DNA of 64,000 nt. It comes from Chondrocystis sp. NIES-4102. GTDB lineage: Bacteria; Cyanobacteriota; Cyanobacteriia; Cyanobacteriales; Xenococcaceae. Below are positions 38,765-49,349 of this stretch, piece by piece; the first letter of the stretch is position 1; the number at the start of each line of letters is the position of its first letter. The notes beneath the pieces were generated by a model, which had not been told where the DNA came from, did not search any database, and worked only from the letters and a program-made list of their open reading frames with translations. Position numbers and translations under genes: made by a program. The stretch covers positions 2,294,001 to 2,358,000 of the forward strand of contig AP018281.1 of the NCBI GenBank assembly GCA_002368355.1, written 5' to 3'.

Positions 38765-38884
38765 ATGGATTGGCGCGTATTGATAGTATTATCTCCCCTA
38801 GCGATCGCTGCTGGTTGGGCTATCTTTAATATCGGTTCTGCTGCTATTGCACAGGCACAAAGATACTTCGGCAAACAAGGATAA
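38765..38884 (+). CDS. psbY: Photosystem II protein Y
   Basis: 39 residues, too short for many gene finders. It starts [19 protein letters not shown] and continues FNIGSAA, a single membrane helix with the conserved DWR start and FNIG of PsbY. PsbY is a peripheral small subunit of photosystem II next to cytochrome b559. AGAGAGG lies about 10 bases upstream of ATG 38765. A strong terminator follows 38 bases after the stop, so it is a one-gene transcript. Confidence 0.92.
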   Translation: MDWRVLIVLSPLAIAAGWAIFNIGSAAIAQAQRYFGKQG

Positions 38885-38921
38885 ACAATTAAAACAATAA
38901 GATTTTATTAGTTTTATATAC

Positions 38922-38957
38922 CCGACTAAGCTTTATTTCTGTCTTGGTCGGTTTTTT
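38922..38957 (+). terminator. Rho-independent terminator of psbY
   Basis: CCGACTAAG at 38922-38930 pairs with CTTGGTCGG at 38943-38951 (one G-U pair), a 12-base loop, then six T at 38952-38957. It also shows that the alaS frame, which opens inside it at 38944, is not translated from there. Confidence 0.85.
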
Positions 38958-39057
38958 ATTATCTCTATTTTTTAATAGAGGTTTAGTTATCGACTCCAAA
39001 CTCTACGGTAAAAGTGCAAAAATAAATAATAAATTAAACTGCCATACATATATTCAT

Positions 39058-41712
39058 ATGACTAATCTCTCTTACCTTAGCGGTAGCGACATCCGCGATA
39101 AATTTTTAAACTTTTATGAGTCTAAACAACACAAAATTTTGCCTAGTGCTTCCCTAATACCAGAAGATCCGACGGTCTTGCTCACTATTGCTGGTATGCT
39201 TCCTTTTAAACCCATTTTTTTAGGACAACGCCAAGCACCTCAACCTCGTGCTACTACATCTCAAAAGTGTATTCGTACTAGCGATATAGAAAATGTTGGG
39301 CGTACTGCAAGACATCATACCTTCTTTGAAATGTTGGGTAATTTTAGCTTTGGTGATTATTTTAAATCACAAGCGATCGCCTGGGCATGGGAACTTTGTA
39401 CCGAAGTATATAACTTACCAGTAGAAAGAATAATTATTAGTGTTTTTGAAGATGATGATGAAGCTTTCGATATTTGGCATAAGCAAATTGGTATACCCGC
39501 CCATCGTATTCAGCGCATGGGAGAAGAAGATAACTTTTGGAAATCAGGTATAACTGGTCCTTGTGGTCCTTGTTCGGAACTTTATTATGATTTTCATCCT
39601 GAATTGGGGGATGACAAAATTGATTTGGAAGACGATAGCAGATTTATCGAGTTTTATAACTTGGTATTTATGCAATATAACCGCGATGTGGAAGGTAATC
39701 TAACACCTCTGACGAGTAAAAATATAGATACAGGCTTGGGTTTGGAAAGAATGGCACAAATTCTCCAGCAAGTACCTAATAATTATGAAACCGATCTAAT
39801 TTTTCCGATCATTAAAACTGCTGCTGAAATTGCTCAAATTGACTATACCCAAGCAGACGAACAAACTAAAACCTCCCTCAAGGTAATAGGGGATCATGTT
39901 CGCGCAGTAGTTCATATGATCGCCGATGGGATCACGGCTTCTAATACAGATCGTGGTTATATCTTACGCCGTTTAATTAGACGGGTAATTCGTCACGGTA
40001 GATTAATTGGTATTGAGGGCAATTTTACCCCCCAAGTTGCTAAAAGTGCGATCGCTCTGGCGGAATCTGCATATCCCCAGGTAAAAGTTCGGGAAGAGTT
40101 TATCATTAGTCAACTGCAACGGGAAGAATCTCAATTCCTCAAAACTTTAGCCAGAGGGGAAAAATTATTAGGGGAGATTATTACTAAATCATCTAACCAA
40201 ACTCCCAAGCAAATATCAGGAAAAGACGCTTTTGAACTTTACGATACCTATGGCTTTCCTCTAGAGTTAACCCAAGAAATAGCCGAAGAACATGGGTTAA
40301 GCGTTGATGTCTTAGGTTTTGATCAAGAAATGGCATCACAAAAAACTCGTTCTAAGGATGCTCATACAACAATTGATTTAACTGCCCAAAATGCCTTGGG
40401 AGAGATAGTTATCGGTAGTAACACCACAGACTTTTTAGGTTATAACCGTCTAACCGCCCAGGCTCAAGTTATGGGAATTGTCGTTAGTAATGAAGATCTT
40501 AATAATAATTGTGTAAGTGCTGAGGCGGGAGATACTGTTCAAATTGTCTTGGATCAAACCCCTTTCTATGGTGAGTCGGGAGGACAAATAGGCGATCGCG
40601 GTTATCTTTTGGGTGATAATCTAGTTGTCAGCATCGAAGATGTGAAAAAATCAGGTCACATTTTTATTCATCAGGGTAAAGTTGAACGCGGTACGATTAA
40701 AGTTGGAGATCTGATTAACGCAACTATAGATCGCGCCTGTCGTCGGCGAGTCCAAGCACACCACACAGCTACACATTTATTGCAAGCAGCATTAAAGAAT
40801 ATAGTTGATGATTCTGTGTCTCAAGCTGGTTCATTGGTTAATGAAGATCGTTTACGCTTCGATTTTAATTCCCCCCGCCCTCTAAACCCAGAAGACGTAC
40901 AACAAGTAGAAGATTTAGTTAATAGTTGGATAGCCGAAGGGCATCAAGCAGATATTAGCATTATGTCCTTAGAAGAGGCTAAAGAAAAAGGGGCAACAGC
41001 TATGTTTGGTGAAAAATATGCCGAACAAGTGCGCGTAATTGATTTTCCTGGAGTATCTATGGAACTATGCGGTGGTACTCATGTGAATAATACCGCAGAA
41101 ATTGGCGTGTTTAAAATCATCTCAGAAACTGGAATTTCATCAGGAGTAAGACGTATAGAAGCTGTTGCAGGTGGGGCTATTTTAGATTATCTCAATCTGC
41201 GAGATCAAGTAGTTAAACAGTTAAGCGATCGCTTTAAAGTAAAACCAGAAGAAATTAGCGATCGCGTTGATAATTTACAGGCGGAATTAAAAGCTACTCA
41301 AAAAGCTTTGGAAAACGCTAAACAAGAACTTGCTTTGGCTAAATCTGATAATTTATTATCCAACGTCGAAACATTGGGCGATTTTAAAGTTTTAGTTGCT
41401 AATATGGGCGAAATGGATGCAAAATCTTTGCAGTCAGCAGCAGAAAGATTACAACAAAAATTAGGTGATGCTGCTGTAGTTGTGGCTTCTATCCCTTCAG
41501 AAGGCAAAGTTAGTTTAGTTGCTGCTTTTAGTCCAAAAGTTATTAAAGAAAAAAGCCTACAAGCAGGTAAGTTTATTGGCGAAATTGCTAAAATCTGCGG
41601 TGGTGGTGGTGGTGGTAAACCAAACCTCGCTCAAGCTGGTGGCAGAGATCCAAGCAAAATTGACGAGGCTTTAGAGACTGCTAAGGCAAAATTAATAGCA
41701 GCATTTAGTTAG
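39058..41712 (+). CDS. alaS: Alanine-tRNA ligase
   Basis: 884 residues. Class II synthetase: the catalytic core starts [22 protein letters not shown]; editing-domain motifs are [12 protein letters not shown] and CGGTHV, and the C-terminal [15 protein letters not shown] segment is intact. The frame stays open to 38944, but the extra 38 residues overlap the psbY terminator, so ATG 39058 is chosen. Length is normal for AlaS. Charges tRNA-Ala in the cytoplasm. Confidence 0.96.
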   Translation: MTNLSYLSGSDIRDKFLNFYESKQHKILPSASLIPEDPTVLLTIAGMLPFKPIFLGQRQAPQPRATTSQKCIRTSDIENVGRTARHHTFFEMLGNFSFGDYFKSQAIAWAWELCTEVYNLPVERIIISVFEDDDEAFDIWHKQIGIPAHRIQRMGEEDNFWKSGITGPCGPCSELYYDFHPELGDDKIDLEDDSRFIEFYNLVFMQYNRDVEGNLTPLTSKNIDTGLGLERMAQILQQVPNNYETDLIFPIIKTAAEIAQIDYTQADEQTKTSLKVIGDHVRAVVHMIADGITASNTDRGYILRRLIRRVIRHGRLIGIEGNFTPQVAKSAIALAESAYPQVKVREEFIISQLQREESQFLKTLARGEKLLGEIITKSSNQTPKQISGKDAFELYDTYGFPLELTQEIAEEHGLSVDVLGFDQEMASQKTRSKDAHTTIDLTAQNALGEIVIGSNTTDFLGYNRLTAQAQVMGIVVSNEDLNNNCVSAEAGDTVQIVLDQTPFYGESGGQIGDRGYLLGDNLVVSIEDVKKSGHIFIHQGKVERGTIKVGDLINATIDRACRRRVQAHHTATHLLQAALKNIVDDSVSQAGSLVNEDRLRFDFNSPRPLNPEDVQQVEDLVNSWIAEGHQADISIMSLEEAKEKGATAMFGEKYAEQVRVIDFPGVSMELCGGTHVNNTAEIGVFKIISETGISSGVRRIEAVAGGAILDYLNLRDQVVKQLSDRFKVKPEEISDRVDNLQAELKATQKALENAKQELALAKSDNLLSNVETLGDFKVLVANMGEMDAKSLQSAAERLQQKLGDAAVVVASIPSEGKVSLVAAFSPKVIKEKSLQAGKFIGEIAKICGGGGGGKPNLAQAGGRDPSKIDEALETAKAKLIAAFS

Positions 41713-41718
41713 AAATAT

Positions 41719-41781
41719 AGAGGTGATATGACTTTAAGAGATGGTTGATAAACATTTTTATTGTCTATTACCTCTTGTTTT
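41719..41781 (+). terminator. Possible terminator after alaS
   Basis: AGAGGTGAT at 41719-41727 pairs with ATTACCTCT at 41767-41775 (one mismatch), with a long 39-base loop, followed by TGTTTTTTAT. The long loop lowers confidence. Confidence 0.4.
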
Positions 41782-41794
41782 TTATAATTATTCA

Positions 41795-41819
41795 TAGCAG
41801 ATAACCGCCAAAGTTAAGA
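41795..41819 (+). repeat. Dispersed repeat A, copy 3
   Basis: Begins TAGCAGATAACCGCCAAAG and ends TTAAGA. Related to 29197-29221 and to the minus strand at 18626-18650. It lies just beyond alaS. Confidence 0.7.
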
Positions 41820-41966
41820 TCACGTAGAGATGTTTATTTTGTAATCCTTTTATCCTTGTATTCTTGATCGAGGAAGAATGGTGACAAAGAAGCTAAGGGG
41901 TTTCAGAAATGCCATAATATATCATTCGCTCGCTATAAAATAATTACTATAGATATTGGTTATTTC

Positions 41967-42863
41967 CTACTGAAGGCGACTTTTAATTATTCTTAAAGAG
42001 CGATTAAGCAGTCTATCTTTATTCTTCAAAGTCAAAATAAATAAATCTCTTGAAGCAGCTATTCCCGTCGGAAATAATATTAAAGCAAAAATTGTCTGTA
42101 TATTTAACTTTTTAATAAATTCAATATCTCCAAAATTTAATAAGTCTGCCAGCCATTTTATTTTTTCTGTAAGATTATCCCCTAAAATATATATACATAT
42201 AAAAGCTCAACAAAAAGAAAATAAAATACTAGGAAAGTTTATTCCTATCATGTCGTATTTTAAGCCTGATATATCATCCTATATAATATTTTTTATAATT
42301 TTACATGACTTTTTTTCTAGATTATATTCAGTAATATTTCCCAAATCAGAGCTATAAAGGTTAATGTCCCTATACAATCTATTGATGTGGTGAAAAGTAC
42401 TTTGTATATATAAATAGTAGCGATAAAATTTTATAAAAATAACTAATGCAAAGTAATAAAATAGTAGTAAGAAAAAGATTCCTAATAATTTTAAATACAA
42501 ATTTTCTGCTCTTACCAAAAAACTCATCAACAAAGATATGATAGTTATTATTATTTCCCTGTTGGAATTATCAAAAAACAATTGTAAACAGAAACCTATA
42601 ATTGTTAATTCATTTGGATTTAAATCTATATCTGTATCTTTAATTATTGTATCTTGGTTGTTACTTACTAAATCCGATTCCCTAACGGTTACTTTTTGTC
42701 TTGATTGCTTAAATTTCGGATCGGTATAATCCTCAAATGCTCTTCGTTGATTATTCTGTAATTTATATGCTGGAAGAATCATTAAATCATTGAAAACTAT
42801 CTTAAAAAACTTTTCTTGCTTGCTTAACGCTTTGTCCCTTCTTCCCATCACTACAAATCTCAA
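41967..42863 (-). pseudogene. Membrane protein gene interrupted by two in-frame stops
   Basis: An intact frame from ATG 42863 runs 194 codons to TAG at 42279-42281. In the same frame the sequence continues 23 codons to TGA at 42207-42209, then 79 more open codons to TAG at 41967-41969, about 298 codons in all. The first part has an N-terminal charged region and two hydrophobic segments (about 95-140). The last part is protein-like (LGDNLTEKIKWLADLLNFGD, then IFALILFPTGIAASRDLFIL). This looks like a decaying gene. The alternative is that the 194-codon frame alone is a real gene. The product is not recognised. Confidence 0.55.
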
Positions 42864-42954
42864 CTAGTGATAAAGAACTAATTCTTGTCATAAAGAGATA
42901 ACATGAATTATTTAAATGTTGGGTACAAATAGAACGGTTTTTAGGTAGTAAGTA

Positions 42955-42974
42955 ATCCCACAAGGGGACAATGT
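42955..42974 (+). repeat. Dispersed repeat C, copy 2
   Basis: ATCCCACAAGGGGACAATGT, the exact reverse complement of 28151-28170. TAGGTAGTA precedes it and GACTCCT heptamers follow about 40 bases later. Confidence 0.75.
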
Positions 42975-43549
42975 AGGTAAGAGGTAATAGATTTTTTCAG
43001 ACTCCTGACTCCTGACTCCCCCTTCCTAACTCCTTATAAATTCGTAGCATTCTTTTTTGTATTTCATATAACAATTCATAAAATAGGTCGCCGAAAAATA
43101 ATCAAACTTTTTCCTTGTCAGAAACTTACATAGTCATGTATCATTAGTGATTGTGGTTAAAACTGGCAAATCTCACATTAATAGATATACAAAGTATAAT
43201 CATCCCCCTCAGTCATCTTAGAGAAAGTCAATTTCTTTAAAGCAAAAGACTAAACAAAGGAGTTTTATAGCGATTATGCACTAAAACAATCTTGTTACGG
43301 GGTTAGTGAGAAAAAAATAGGATTTGCTGCCTCCTCAAGATACTGAAGAAAATAAAACTTTAAGTCTTAGAGGGTCAAGGTAATTATTAAAGCTTGCCAC
43401 GGGTACAACCAAAGTATAGCTGTAAATCTTAAAAAACAAAATTATATATTTGCTGCTTTGCGTCTTGATTGATCTTGGTCGATTCAAATAAACATTGAAT
43501 TTAAACCAACAATAAATAAGATGATTGTTTTTTTGTCAGTCGATAAAAA

Positions 43550-43612
43550 CACCGCCTATAGATAGCAGTGATCTGCGGTGAACCTAAACCCAGAGTCCTA
43601 TAAAAAAGACTC
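43550..43612 (+). promoter_or_regulatory. Folded leader of the ribosomal operon
   Basis: First hairpin: CACCGC (43550-43555) with GCGGTG (43575-43580), and an inner AGAT/ATCT pair (43560-43563, 43571-43574). Second: GAGTC (43593-43597) with GACTC (43608-43612). They end 39 bases before the rplC start. A role in autogenous control by a ribosomal protein is inferred. Confidence 0.45.
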
Positions 43613-43651
43613 AAAAGTTTGTTGTTTTGCAATTATAGAGGGCTAAAACTC

Positions 43652-44290
43652 GTGTCTGTCGGCATTCTTGGCACAAAAATAGGCATGACCCAAATTTTTG
43701 ACCAGGAAACAGGAAATGCAATTCCCGTTACTGTGGTTCAAGCTGGTCCTTGTGTCGTAACTCAAATCAAAACTAAAGAAACAGATGGCTATAGTTCCAT
43801 CCAAATCGGGTACGGAGAAGTAAAAGAAAAATCCTTATCTCGACCCGAACTTGGTCATCTTAAAAAGTCTGGGGCAAACCCTCTACGTCATCTAAAAGAA
43901 TATAGAATTGAAGATCCCGAAGCATACGAACTAGGCAAAGCCTTAGACATTTCGGAAATTTTCAATCTAGATACTACTGTTGATGTAACTGGTAAAAGCA
44001 TGGGTCGCGGTTTTGCAGGTTATCAAAAGCGACACAACTTTAAGCGAGGCTTAATGAGTCATGGTTCAAAAAGTCATCGTGAACCTGGTTCTACTGGTGC
44101 TGGTACTACCCCAGGTCGTACATACCCAGGTAAAAAAATGGCTGGACGCTATGGCGGTAAGCAAGTTACAACTCGCAAACTAAAAGTTGTCAAAGTTGAT
44201 GCAGAGCAAAACTTAATACTCATCAAAGGGGCGGTTCCTGGTAAACCTGGGACATTGCTTAGTATTTCTCCTAGCAACCTCGTTGGATAG
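43652..44290 (+). CDS. rplC: 50S ribosomal protein L3
   Basis: 212 residues. [16 protein letters not shown] opens the protein, and [16 protein letters not shown] and [16 protein letters not shown] form the central loop that reaches the peptidyl-transferase centre. The frame is open to 43619, but GTG at 43652 gives the conserved N terminus. It leads the cluster; S10, which precedes L3 in many bacteria, is absent as in other cyanobacteria. 59 bases separate it from rplD. Confidence 0.96.
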   Translation: MSVGILGTKIGMTQIFDQETGNAIPVTVVQAGPCVVTQIKTKETDGYSSIQIGYGEVKEKSLSRPELGHLKKSGANPLRHLKEYRIEDPEAYELGKALDISEIFNLDTTVDVTGKSMGRGFAGYQKRHNFKRGLMSHGSKSHREPGSTGAGTTPGRTYPGKKMAGRYGGKQVTTRKLKVVKVDAEQNLILIKGAVPGKPGTLLSISPSNLVG

Positions 44291-44349
44291 TAATAACAGC
44301 TTGTTAGTTATTTAAAAACAAACAGGATAGATAACAAACAACAGTAACT

Positions 44350-44982
44350 ATGGTTAATTGTGTAGTCAAAAATTGGCAAGGGGAAGATGCTGGCGAAGCG
44401 ACCCTAGAACTAAAAGTAGCCAAAGAAGAAACGGCAGAACATATTGTGCATCGAGCCATAGTTCGCCAATTAAATAATGCTCGTCAAGGGACAGCTTCCA
44501 GTAAAACTCGTGCAGAGGTTCGCGGTGGTGGACGTAAACCTTGGAGACAAAAAGGAACAGGACGCGCTCGTGCAGGTTCAATTCGTTCTCCTCTATGGCG
44601 TGGTGGTGGTGTGATTTTTGGGCCAAAACCCAGAGACTTCAGCACCAAAATGAATCGCAAAGAGAGACGTTTAGCATTGAGAACAGCTTTAAACTCTCGT
44701 GTAGAAGACATGATTGTAGTTGAAGATTTTTCATCTCAATTAGAGCGTCCTAAAACAAAAGAAGTGATCGCAGCCTTAGATCGTTGGGGTGTAGCTGCTG
44801 ATGACAAAGTATTGTTAATTCTGCAAGAAGTTAGCGAAAACGTAAACTTGTCAACTCGTAATATTGCCAAAGTCAAATTGATTAAAGCAACCAATCTCAA
44901 CGTTGTTGACTTACTTCATGCCAACAAAATAGTCGTTACCAAAGACGCTTTAGAACAAATACAGGAGGTTTATGATGACTAA
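44350..44982 (+). CDS. rplD: 50S ribosomal protein L4
   Basis: 210 residues. The central loop ([29 protein letters not shown] region) that lines the exit tunnel is intact. In some bacteria L4 also represses its own S10 operon at the leader; whether that holds here is unknown, but the cluster does have a folded leader. Its last 8-11 bases overlap the rplW start. Confidence 0.96.
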   Translation: MVNCVVKNWQGEDAGEATLELKVAKEETAEHIVHRAIVRQLNNARQGTASSKTRAEVRGGGRKPWRQKGTGRARAGSIRSPLWRGGGVIFGPKPRDFSTKMNRKERRLALRTALNSRVEDMIVVEDFSSQLERPKTKEVIAALDRWGVAADDKVLLILQEVSENVNLSTRNIAKVKLIKATNLNVVDLLHANKIVVTKDALEQIQEVYDD

Positions 44983-45277
44983 ATACCAAGCAAGAGATTT
45001 AGCCGACTTAATCCTCAAACCTATTATTACGGAAAAAGGCACCATGCAAATGGAGCTTAATAAGTACGTTTTTGATGTTTTACCAAAAGCAACAAAACCA
45101 GATATTAAAGCAGCGATTGAAAGCTTATTTGATGTCACCGTAGTTAAGGTAAATACGTTAACTCTACCACGCAAAAAACGTCGTGTAGGCAAATTTGTAG
45201 GTTATAAAGCTCAGTACAAAAGAGCAATTGTTACCTTACAAGAAGGGGATTCAATAGTATTATTCCCCGATGTATAA
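44975..45277 (+). CDS. rplW: 50S ribosomal protein L23
   Basis: 100 residues, located at the tunnel exit where SRP and trigger factor dock. [23 protein letters not shown] and the [17 protein letters not shown] end fit L23. Two adjacent ATG codons exist at 44972 and 44975; AGGAGG at 44963-44968 is better spaced from the second, so 44975 is used. The start lies within the end of rplD, suggesting coupled translation. Confidence 0.95.
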   Translation: MTKYQARDLADLILKPIITEKGTMQMELNKYVFDVLPKATKPDIKAAIESLFDVTVVKVNTLTLPRKKRRVGKFVGYKAQYKRAIVTLQEGDSIVLFPDV

Positions 45278-45311
45278 ACTCGAACTCGAAAAAGCTAGCT
45301 AAAAGCAAATT

Positions 45312-46139
45312 ATGGGTACTCGTTCATTTAGACCATACACTCCAGGAACTCGCCAAGCAGTGCTGGCAGACTTTTCAGAAGTTACTAAAAGTAAGCCTGA
45401 AAAATCCTTAACTAAATATAAGCATCGTAAAAAAGGTCGCAATAATCGCGGTGTAATTACCAGTCGTCGCCGTGGCGGTGGACATAAACGTCTTTATCGT
45501 ATAATCGATTTTCGTCGTGATAAACGTAACATTCCAGCAGAAGTAATTGCGATCGAGTACGATCCAAACCGTAATGCTCGTATTGCCCTAGTTCAATATG
45601 AAGACGGCGAAAAACGCTATATCTTAGCTGCCGTTGGCATGAAAGTTGGTACACCAATTATAGCCAGTCCCGACGCTCCAATTGAAATCGGTAATGCTCT
45701 GCCTTTAAGTAATATACCTTTAGGTGAAACAATTCATAACGTTGAATTAGTAGCTGGTAAAGGTGGGCAAATTGTGCGTGCTGCTGGTGCTGCTGCCAAA
45801 TTAATGGCAAAAGAAGGAGATTACGTTACTATTGGTCTTCCTTCCAAAGAAGTAAGAATGATTCGCAAAGAATGCTATGCCACGATTGGGCAAGTAGGAA
45901 ATGTAGAATACCGTAACCTCAAACTAGGCAAAGCAGGAAAAAGCCGTCATTTAGGCAAAAGACCTGAAGTTAGAGGTAGTGCGATGAACCCTTGTGATCA
46001 CCCTCATGGTGGTGGTGAAGGACGCGCTCCAATTGGTAGAAGTGGGCCTGTTACTCCTTGGGGTAAACCAGCCTTGGGTAAGAAAACTCGCAAGAAAAAT
46101 AAACCCAGCGACAAATTAATAGTCCGTCGTCGTCGTTAA
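45312..46139 (+). CDS. rplB: 50S ribosomal protein L2
   Basis: 275 residues, an rRNA-binding protein essential for subunit joining and peptidyl transfer. [11 protein letters not shown]-like opening ([11 protein letters not shown]), the [19 protein letters not shown] segment, and [21 protein letters not shown] with the conserved His are present. The C terminus is the usual basic tail. It follows rplW by 34 bases. Confidence 0.97.
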   Translation: MGTRSFRPYTPGTRQAVLADFSEVTKSKPEKSLTKYKHRKKGRNNRGVITSRRRGGGHKRLYRIIDFRRDKRNIPAEVIAIEYDPNRNARIALVQYEDGEKRYILAAVGMKVGTPIIASPDAPIEIGNALPLSNIPLGETIHNVELVAGKGGQIVRAAGAAAKLMAKEGDYVTIGLPSKEVRMIRKECYATIGQVGNVEYRNLKLGKAGKSRHLGKRPEVRGSAMNPCDHPHGGGEGRAPIGRSGPVTPWGKPALGKKTRKKNKPSDKLIVRRRR

Positions 46140-46164
46140 ACACTGTTTACTTAATTAAAAAATT

Positions 46165-46443
46165 ATGAGTCGTTCTTTAAAAAAAGGGCCATTTATCGCC
46201 GACAGCCTGCTTAAAAAAATTGAAAAATTGAATGCTGATAACAAAAAAGAAGTTATCAAAACCTGGTCTAGGGCTTCAACAATTCTCCCTCAAATGGTCG
46301 GACATACAATTGCTGTTCACAATGGTCGTCAGCACATCCCCGTGTTTGTAAGTGACCAAATGGTTGGACACAAATTAGGAGAATTCGCTCCTACCCGTAC
46401 TTTTAGGGGTCATGCTAAAAGCGATAAAAAAGGAAGACGTTAA
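46165..46443 (+). CDS. rpsS: 30S ribosomal protein S19
   Basis: 92 residues. [16 protein letters not shown] opens it, and [20 protein letters not shown] and [13 protein letters not shown] are diagnostic. S19 sits in the 30S head and contacts S13. 25 bases after rplB and 24 before rplV, so it is inside the operon. Confidence 0.97.
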   Translation: MSRSLKKGPFIADSLLKKIEKLNADNKKEVIKTWSRASTILPQMVGHTIAVHNGRQHIPVFVSDQMVGHKLGEFAPTRTFRGHAKSDKKGRR

Positions 46444-46467
46444 ATACGTTAAATATCAACTACCACT

Positions 46468-46827
46468 ATGGCAATAGATACTAATAGCGAAGTAAAAGCG
46501 ATCGCCAAATATATTCGGATGTCCCCTTTTAAGGTCAGACGGGTATTAGATCAAATTCGCGGTCGTCAATATCGAGAGGCTTTAATTATTTTAGAATTCA
46601 TGCCTTATAAAGCTTGCGAGCCTATTTTAAAGGTGTTGCGTTCTGCTGTGGCTAATGCCGAACATAATAACGGGTTAGACCCTGCAAATTTGGTGATCAG
46701 CAAGGCTTTTGCTGATGGAGGCCCTGTTCTTAAGCGTTATCGCCCTAGAGCGCAAGGTAGAGCTTATCAAATTCGTAAGCCAACCTGTCATATTACTGTG
46801 GCTGTCGCGCCTGAAAAAACTGAATAA
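46468..46827 (+). CDS. rplV: 50S ribosomal protein L22
   Basis: 119 residues. [20 protein letters not shown] and the beta-hairpin segment near [17 protein letters not shown] (tunnel wall) are visible. An HIP1 site (GCGATCGC) lies at the start of the gene, at 46498-46505. It precedes rpsC by 45 bases. Confidence 0.96.
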   Translation: MAIDTNSEVKAIAKYIRMSPFKVRRVLDQIRGRQYREALIILEFMPYKACEPILKVLRSAVANAEHNNGLDPANLVISKAFADGGPVLKRYRPRAQGRAYQIRKPTCHITVAVAPEKTE

Positions 46828-46872
46828 TTTTTTATTCAATTTAATTAATTACTATTTTACGAGGAAACATTT

Positions 46873-47592
46873 GTGGGACAGAAGATACATCCAACGGGGT
46901 TTCGTCTAGGAATTACCAAAGAACATCAGTCTTGTTGGTATGCTGACACCAAACGTTACCCAGAACTACTGCAAGAAGACAGCTTGATTCGGAAGTATGT
47001 TAACAAAGAATTAAATAATGCTGGCATTGCTCAAGTAAAAATTGAACGCAAAGCAGACCAAATTGATCTAGCTATTCATACTGCTAGACCTGGAGTAGTA
47101 GTAGGTCGCGGTGGCGCAGGTATTGAAAAATTGCGTACTGATTTACAAACGGCAGTTGGTAACAACCGTCAAATTCGGATCAACGTAATTGAAGTACCTA
47201 AAGTTGACGCTGATGCAGCTTTAATTGCCGAATATATTTGTCAGCAATTAGAACGTCGTGTTTCTTTTCGTCGGGTAGTTCGTCAGGCTATCCAAAGAGC
47301 GCAAAGGGCAGAGGTTTTGGGCATTAAAATTCAAGTAAGTGGACGCTTGAATGGTGCAGAAATTGCTCGTACAGAATGGGTAAGAGAAGGGCGAGTGCCA
47401 TTACATACTTTAAGGGCTGATATAGATTACTCATATCGTACTGCATTAACAATTTACGGTATTCTCGGAGTAAAAGTTTGGGTCTTTAAAGGCGAAATTA
47501 TTCCAGGACAAGAAGAAGCTGTTGCAGCAGTTCCGAATCAAGCTCCTCGCCGTCAGCGTCGTCGTCAAAAGTTTGATGATCGCTCAGAATAA
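46873..47592 (+). CDS. rpsC: 30S ribosomal protein S3
   Basis: 239 residues. [13 protein letters not shown] opens it; the KH domain has the GRGG loop in [14 protein letters not shown]; the C-terminal half has [14 protein letters not shown] and ends in a basic tail. S3 helps form the mRNA entry site. The start is GTG at 46873 with GAGGAAAC upstream. Confidence 0.96.
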   Translation: MGQKIHPTGFRLGITKEHQSCWYADTKRYPELLQEDSLIRKYVNKELNNAGIAQVKIERKADQIDLAIHTARPGVVVGRGGAGIEKLRTDLQTAVGNNRQIRINVIEVPKVDADAALIAEYICQQLERRVSFRRVVRQAIQRAQRAEVLGIKIQVSGRLNGAEIARTEWVREGRVPLHTLRADIDYSYRTALTIYGILGVKVWVFKGEIIPGQEEAVAAVPNQAPRRQRRRQKFDDRSE

Positions 47593-47628
47593 TTAATTAG
47601 TGAAGGCTTAATTTAGCAAAATAATATT

Positions 47629-48048
47629 ATGCTTAGTCCTAGAAGAACGAAATTTCGTAAACAACACCGTGGTCGTATGAAGGGTATGGCTTATCGTGGT
47701 AATAGCCTGAACTTTGGTGATTACGCACTGCAAGCTACTGAACCTTCCTGGATTACCTCTCGTCAAATCGAGGCTGCCCGCCGAGCCATGACTCGCTATG
47801 TAAAACGGGGTGGTAAAATTTGGATTCGGATTTTCCCAGATAAACCTGTTACTATGCGTCCTGCTGAAACTCGTATGGGTTCGGGTAAAGGTTCACCTGA
47901 ATTTTGGGTTGCAGTGGTAAAACCAGGCAGAATTATGTTTGAAATGGCTGGTGTTTCAGAGACGATAGCTAAAGAAGCAATGCGTTTAGCAGCACAAAAG
48001 CTACCAATCAAGACAAAATTTATCACTCGCGACGAAGAATATCAGTAA
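47629..48048 (+). CDS. rplP: 50S ribosomal protein L16
   Basis: 139 residues. [20 protein letters not shown] opens it and [18 protein letters not shown] and [11 protein letters not shown] are conserved. L16 sits near the A-site tRNA in the large subunit. Only 4 bases separate it from rpmC. Confidence 0.97.
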   Translation: MLSPRRTKFRKQHRGRMKGMAYRGNSLNFGDYALQATEPSWITSRQIEAARRAMTRYVKRGGKIWIRIFPDKPVTMRPAETRMGSGKGSPEFWVAVVKPGRIMFEMAGVSETIAKEAMRLAAQKLPIKTKFITRDEEYQ

Positions 48049-48052
48049 GATT

Positions 48053-48268
48053 ATGCCCCTATCCAAGATTGAAGATGCTAGAAAGCTGAGTGAGGAAGAA
48101 CTGGCGGAAGAAATACTAGCAGTTAAACGAGAGTTGTTTCAGCTAAGACTAGAGCAAGCTACTCGCCGTTTAGAAAAACCTCATCTGTTCAAACACACCA
48201 GACACCGTTTGGCACAACTATTAACCGTAGAACGTGAGCGAGAAATAGCCTCTGCTCAAGGAGAATAG
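48053..48268 (+). CDS. rpmC: 50S ribosomal protein L29
   Basis: 71 residues, two long helices. KIEDARKLSEEELAEEI and LFQLRLEQATRRLEKPH match L29, which lies at the tunnel exit near L23. It is packed between rplP (4 bases before) and rpsQ (3 bases after). Confidence 0.94.
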   Translation: MPLSKIEDARKLSEEELAEEILAVKRELFQLRLEQATRRLEKPHLFKHTRHRLAQLLTVEREREIASAQGE

Positions 48269-48271
48269 CTT

Positions 48272-48520
48272 ATGGCAATTAAAGAAAGAATAGGAGAAGT
48301 AGTTAGCGACAAAATGGATAAAACCGTTGTTGTAGCTATTGAGAACCGTTCCCCTCATCCAAAGTACGGCAAAATCGTCGTCAAGACCAAAAAATACAAA
48401 GCTCACGATGCTGAGAATCAGTGTAAGATCGGCGATCGCGTGCGTATAAGAGAAACTCGTCCCCTCAGTAAGACTAAACGCTGGACGGTCGAGGAAATCA
48501 TTGAATCCAAAAATTCTTAA
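48272..48520 (+). CDS. rpsQ: 30S ribosomal protein S17
   Basis: 82 residues, an OB-fold 16S-binding protein. [38 protein letters not shown] and [19 protein letters not shown] are diagnostic. It follows rpmC by 3 bases and precedes rplN by 38. Confidence 0.96.
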   Translation: MAIKERIGEVVSDKMDKTVVVAIENRSPHPKYGKIVVKTKKYKAHDAENQCKIGDRVRIRETRPLSKTKRWTVEEIIESKNS

Positions 48521-48558
48521 TTCTTAATTAACCTAAATTCCCCTGGTCGAGTTTAACT

Positions 48559-48927
48559 ATGATTCAACAACAGACCTATTTAAATGTCGCTGATAACAGT
48601 GGCGCACGCAAATTAATGTGTTTGCGCGTAATTGGCAAGGGGAATAGCCCTTATGCCTTTATCGGTGATGTCGTCATTGCCGTAGTAAAAGACGCTCTAC
48701 CTAATATGGGCGTTAAAAAATCAGAAGTAGTAAGAGCGGTGATTGTTCGGACTAAGCAATCTGTTCGTCGTCCTAGTGGTATGAGTATTCGCTTTGACGA
48801 TAATGCAGCCGTTATTATCAATGATCAAGGTAATCCTAGAGGTACTCGCGTCTTCGGACCAGTAGCTAGAGAGTTGAGAGATAGAAATTTTACAAAAATA
48901 GTTTCTTTAGCTCCAGAGGTAATTTAA
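48559..48927 (+). CDS. rplN: 50S ribosomal protein L14
   Basis: 122 residues. [21 protein letters not shown] is the near-invariant N terminus (21 residues shown in part here), and [19 protein letters not shown] and [11 protein letters not shown] are conserved. L14 forms an intersubunit bridge. Its stop codon directly abuts the rplX start, with no gap. Confidence 0.97.
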   Translation: MIQQQTYLNVADNSGARKLMCLRVIGKGNSPYAFIGDVVIAVVKDALPNMGVKKSEVVRAVIVRTKQSVRRPSGMSIRFDDNAAVIINDQGNPRGTRVFGPVARELRDRNFTKIVSLAPEVI

Positions 48928-49275
48928 ATGACAACAAGCAAAAAAGCCCCTGCTCGCTACAAAATGCACGTTAAAAAAGGAGATACTATTCAAGTTATCT
49001 CTGGACGTGACAAAGGCAAAGTAGGTGAAATATCTAGAGTGATTCCTAAAACAAGTGAAGTAGTTGTTGCAGGAGTTAACGTACGTACTAAGCACGTAAA
49101 ACCCAGACAAGAAGGAGAATCGGGTCAAATAGTGACTTTTGAAGCTCCTATTCACAGTTCTAATGTAATGCTTTACTCTAATAAAGAAAAAACCGTCAGC
49201 AGGGTTGGTTACACCTTTACTGAAGATGGTCGTAAAGTGAGAATGCTTAAAAAGACTGGTGAAATTATTGACTAG
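48928..49275 (+). CDS. rplX: 50S ribosomal protein L24
   Basis: 115 residues with a KOW motif ([21 protein letters not shown]). L24 is an early assembly-initiating protein of the 50S. The first codon lies immediately after the rplN stop, consistent with coupling. 74 bases precede rplE. Confidence 0.96.
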   Translation: MTTSKKAPARYKMHVKKGDTIQVISGRDKGKVGEISRVIPKTSEVVVAGVNVRTKHVKPRQEGESGQIVTFEAPIHSSNVMLYSNKEKTVSRVGYTFTEDGRKVRMLKKTGEIID

Positions 49276-49349
49276 TTTTACACTCTAGATAATTGTCGAG
49301 ATAATTTTAAATTAATATCCTCCTGACCAAGCCCAGGAATATAACTATC

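Larger units (their letters stand above)
42864..43651. other. Long gap upstream of the ribosomal cluster
   Basis: No gene in about 790 bases. It holds repeat C (42955-42974), GACTCCT heptamers (about 43000-43022), an inverted repeat CACTAA/TTAGTG (43279-43308) enclosing AACAA/TTGTT, and the folded leader of rplC (43550-43612). The ribosomal promoter must be in the right half. Confidence 0.6.

Noticed and set aside
38944-39057. N-terminal extension of alaS by 38 codons
   Set aside because: It begins inside the psbY terminator hairpin and has no family counterpart; ATG 39058 gives the conserved start.
44366-44626. Opposite-strand frames within rplD, rplB and other ribosomal genes
   Set aside because: They are shadows of highly conserved genes on the plus strand and lack any independent support.
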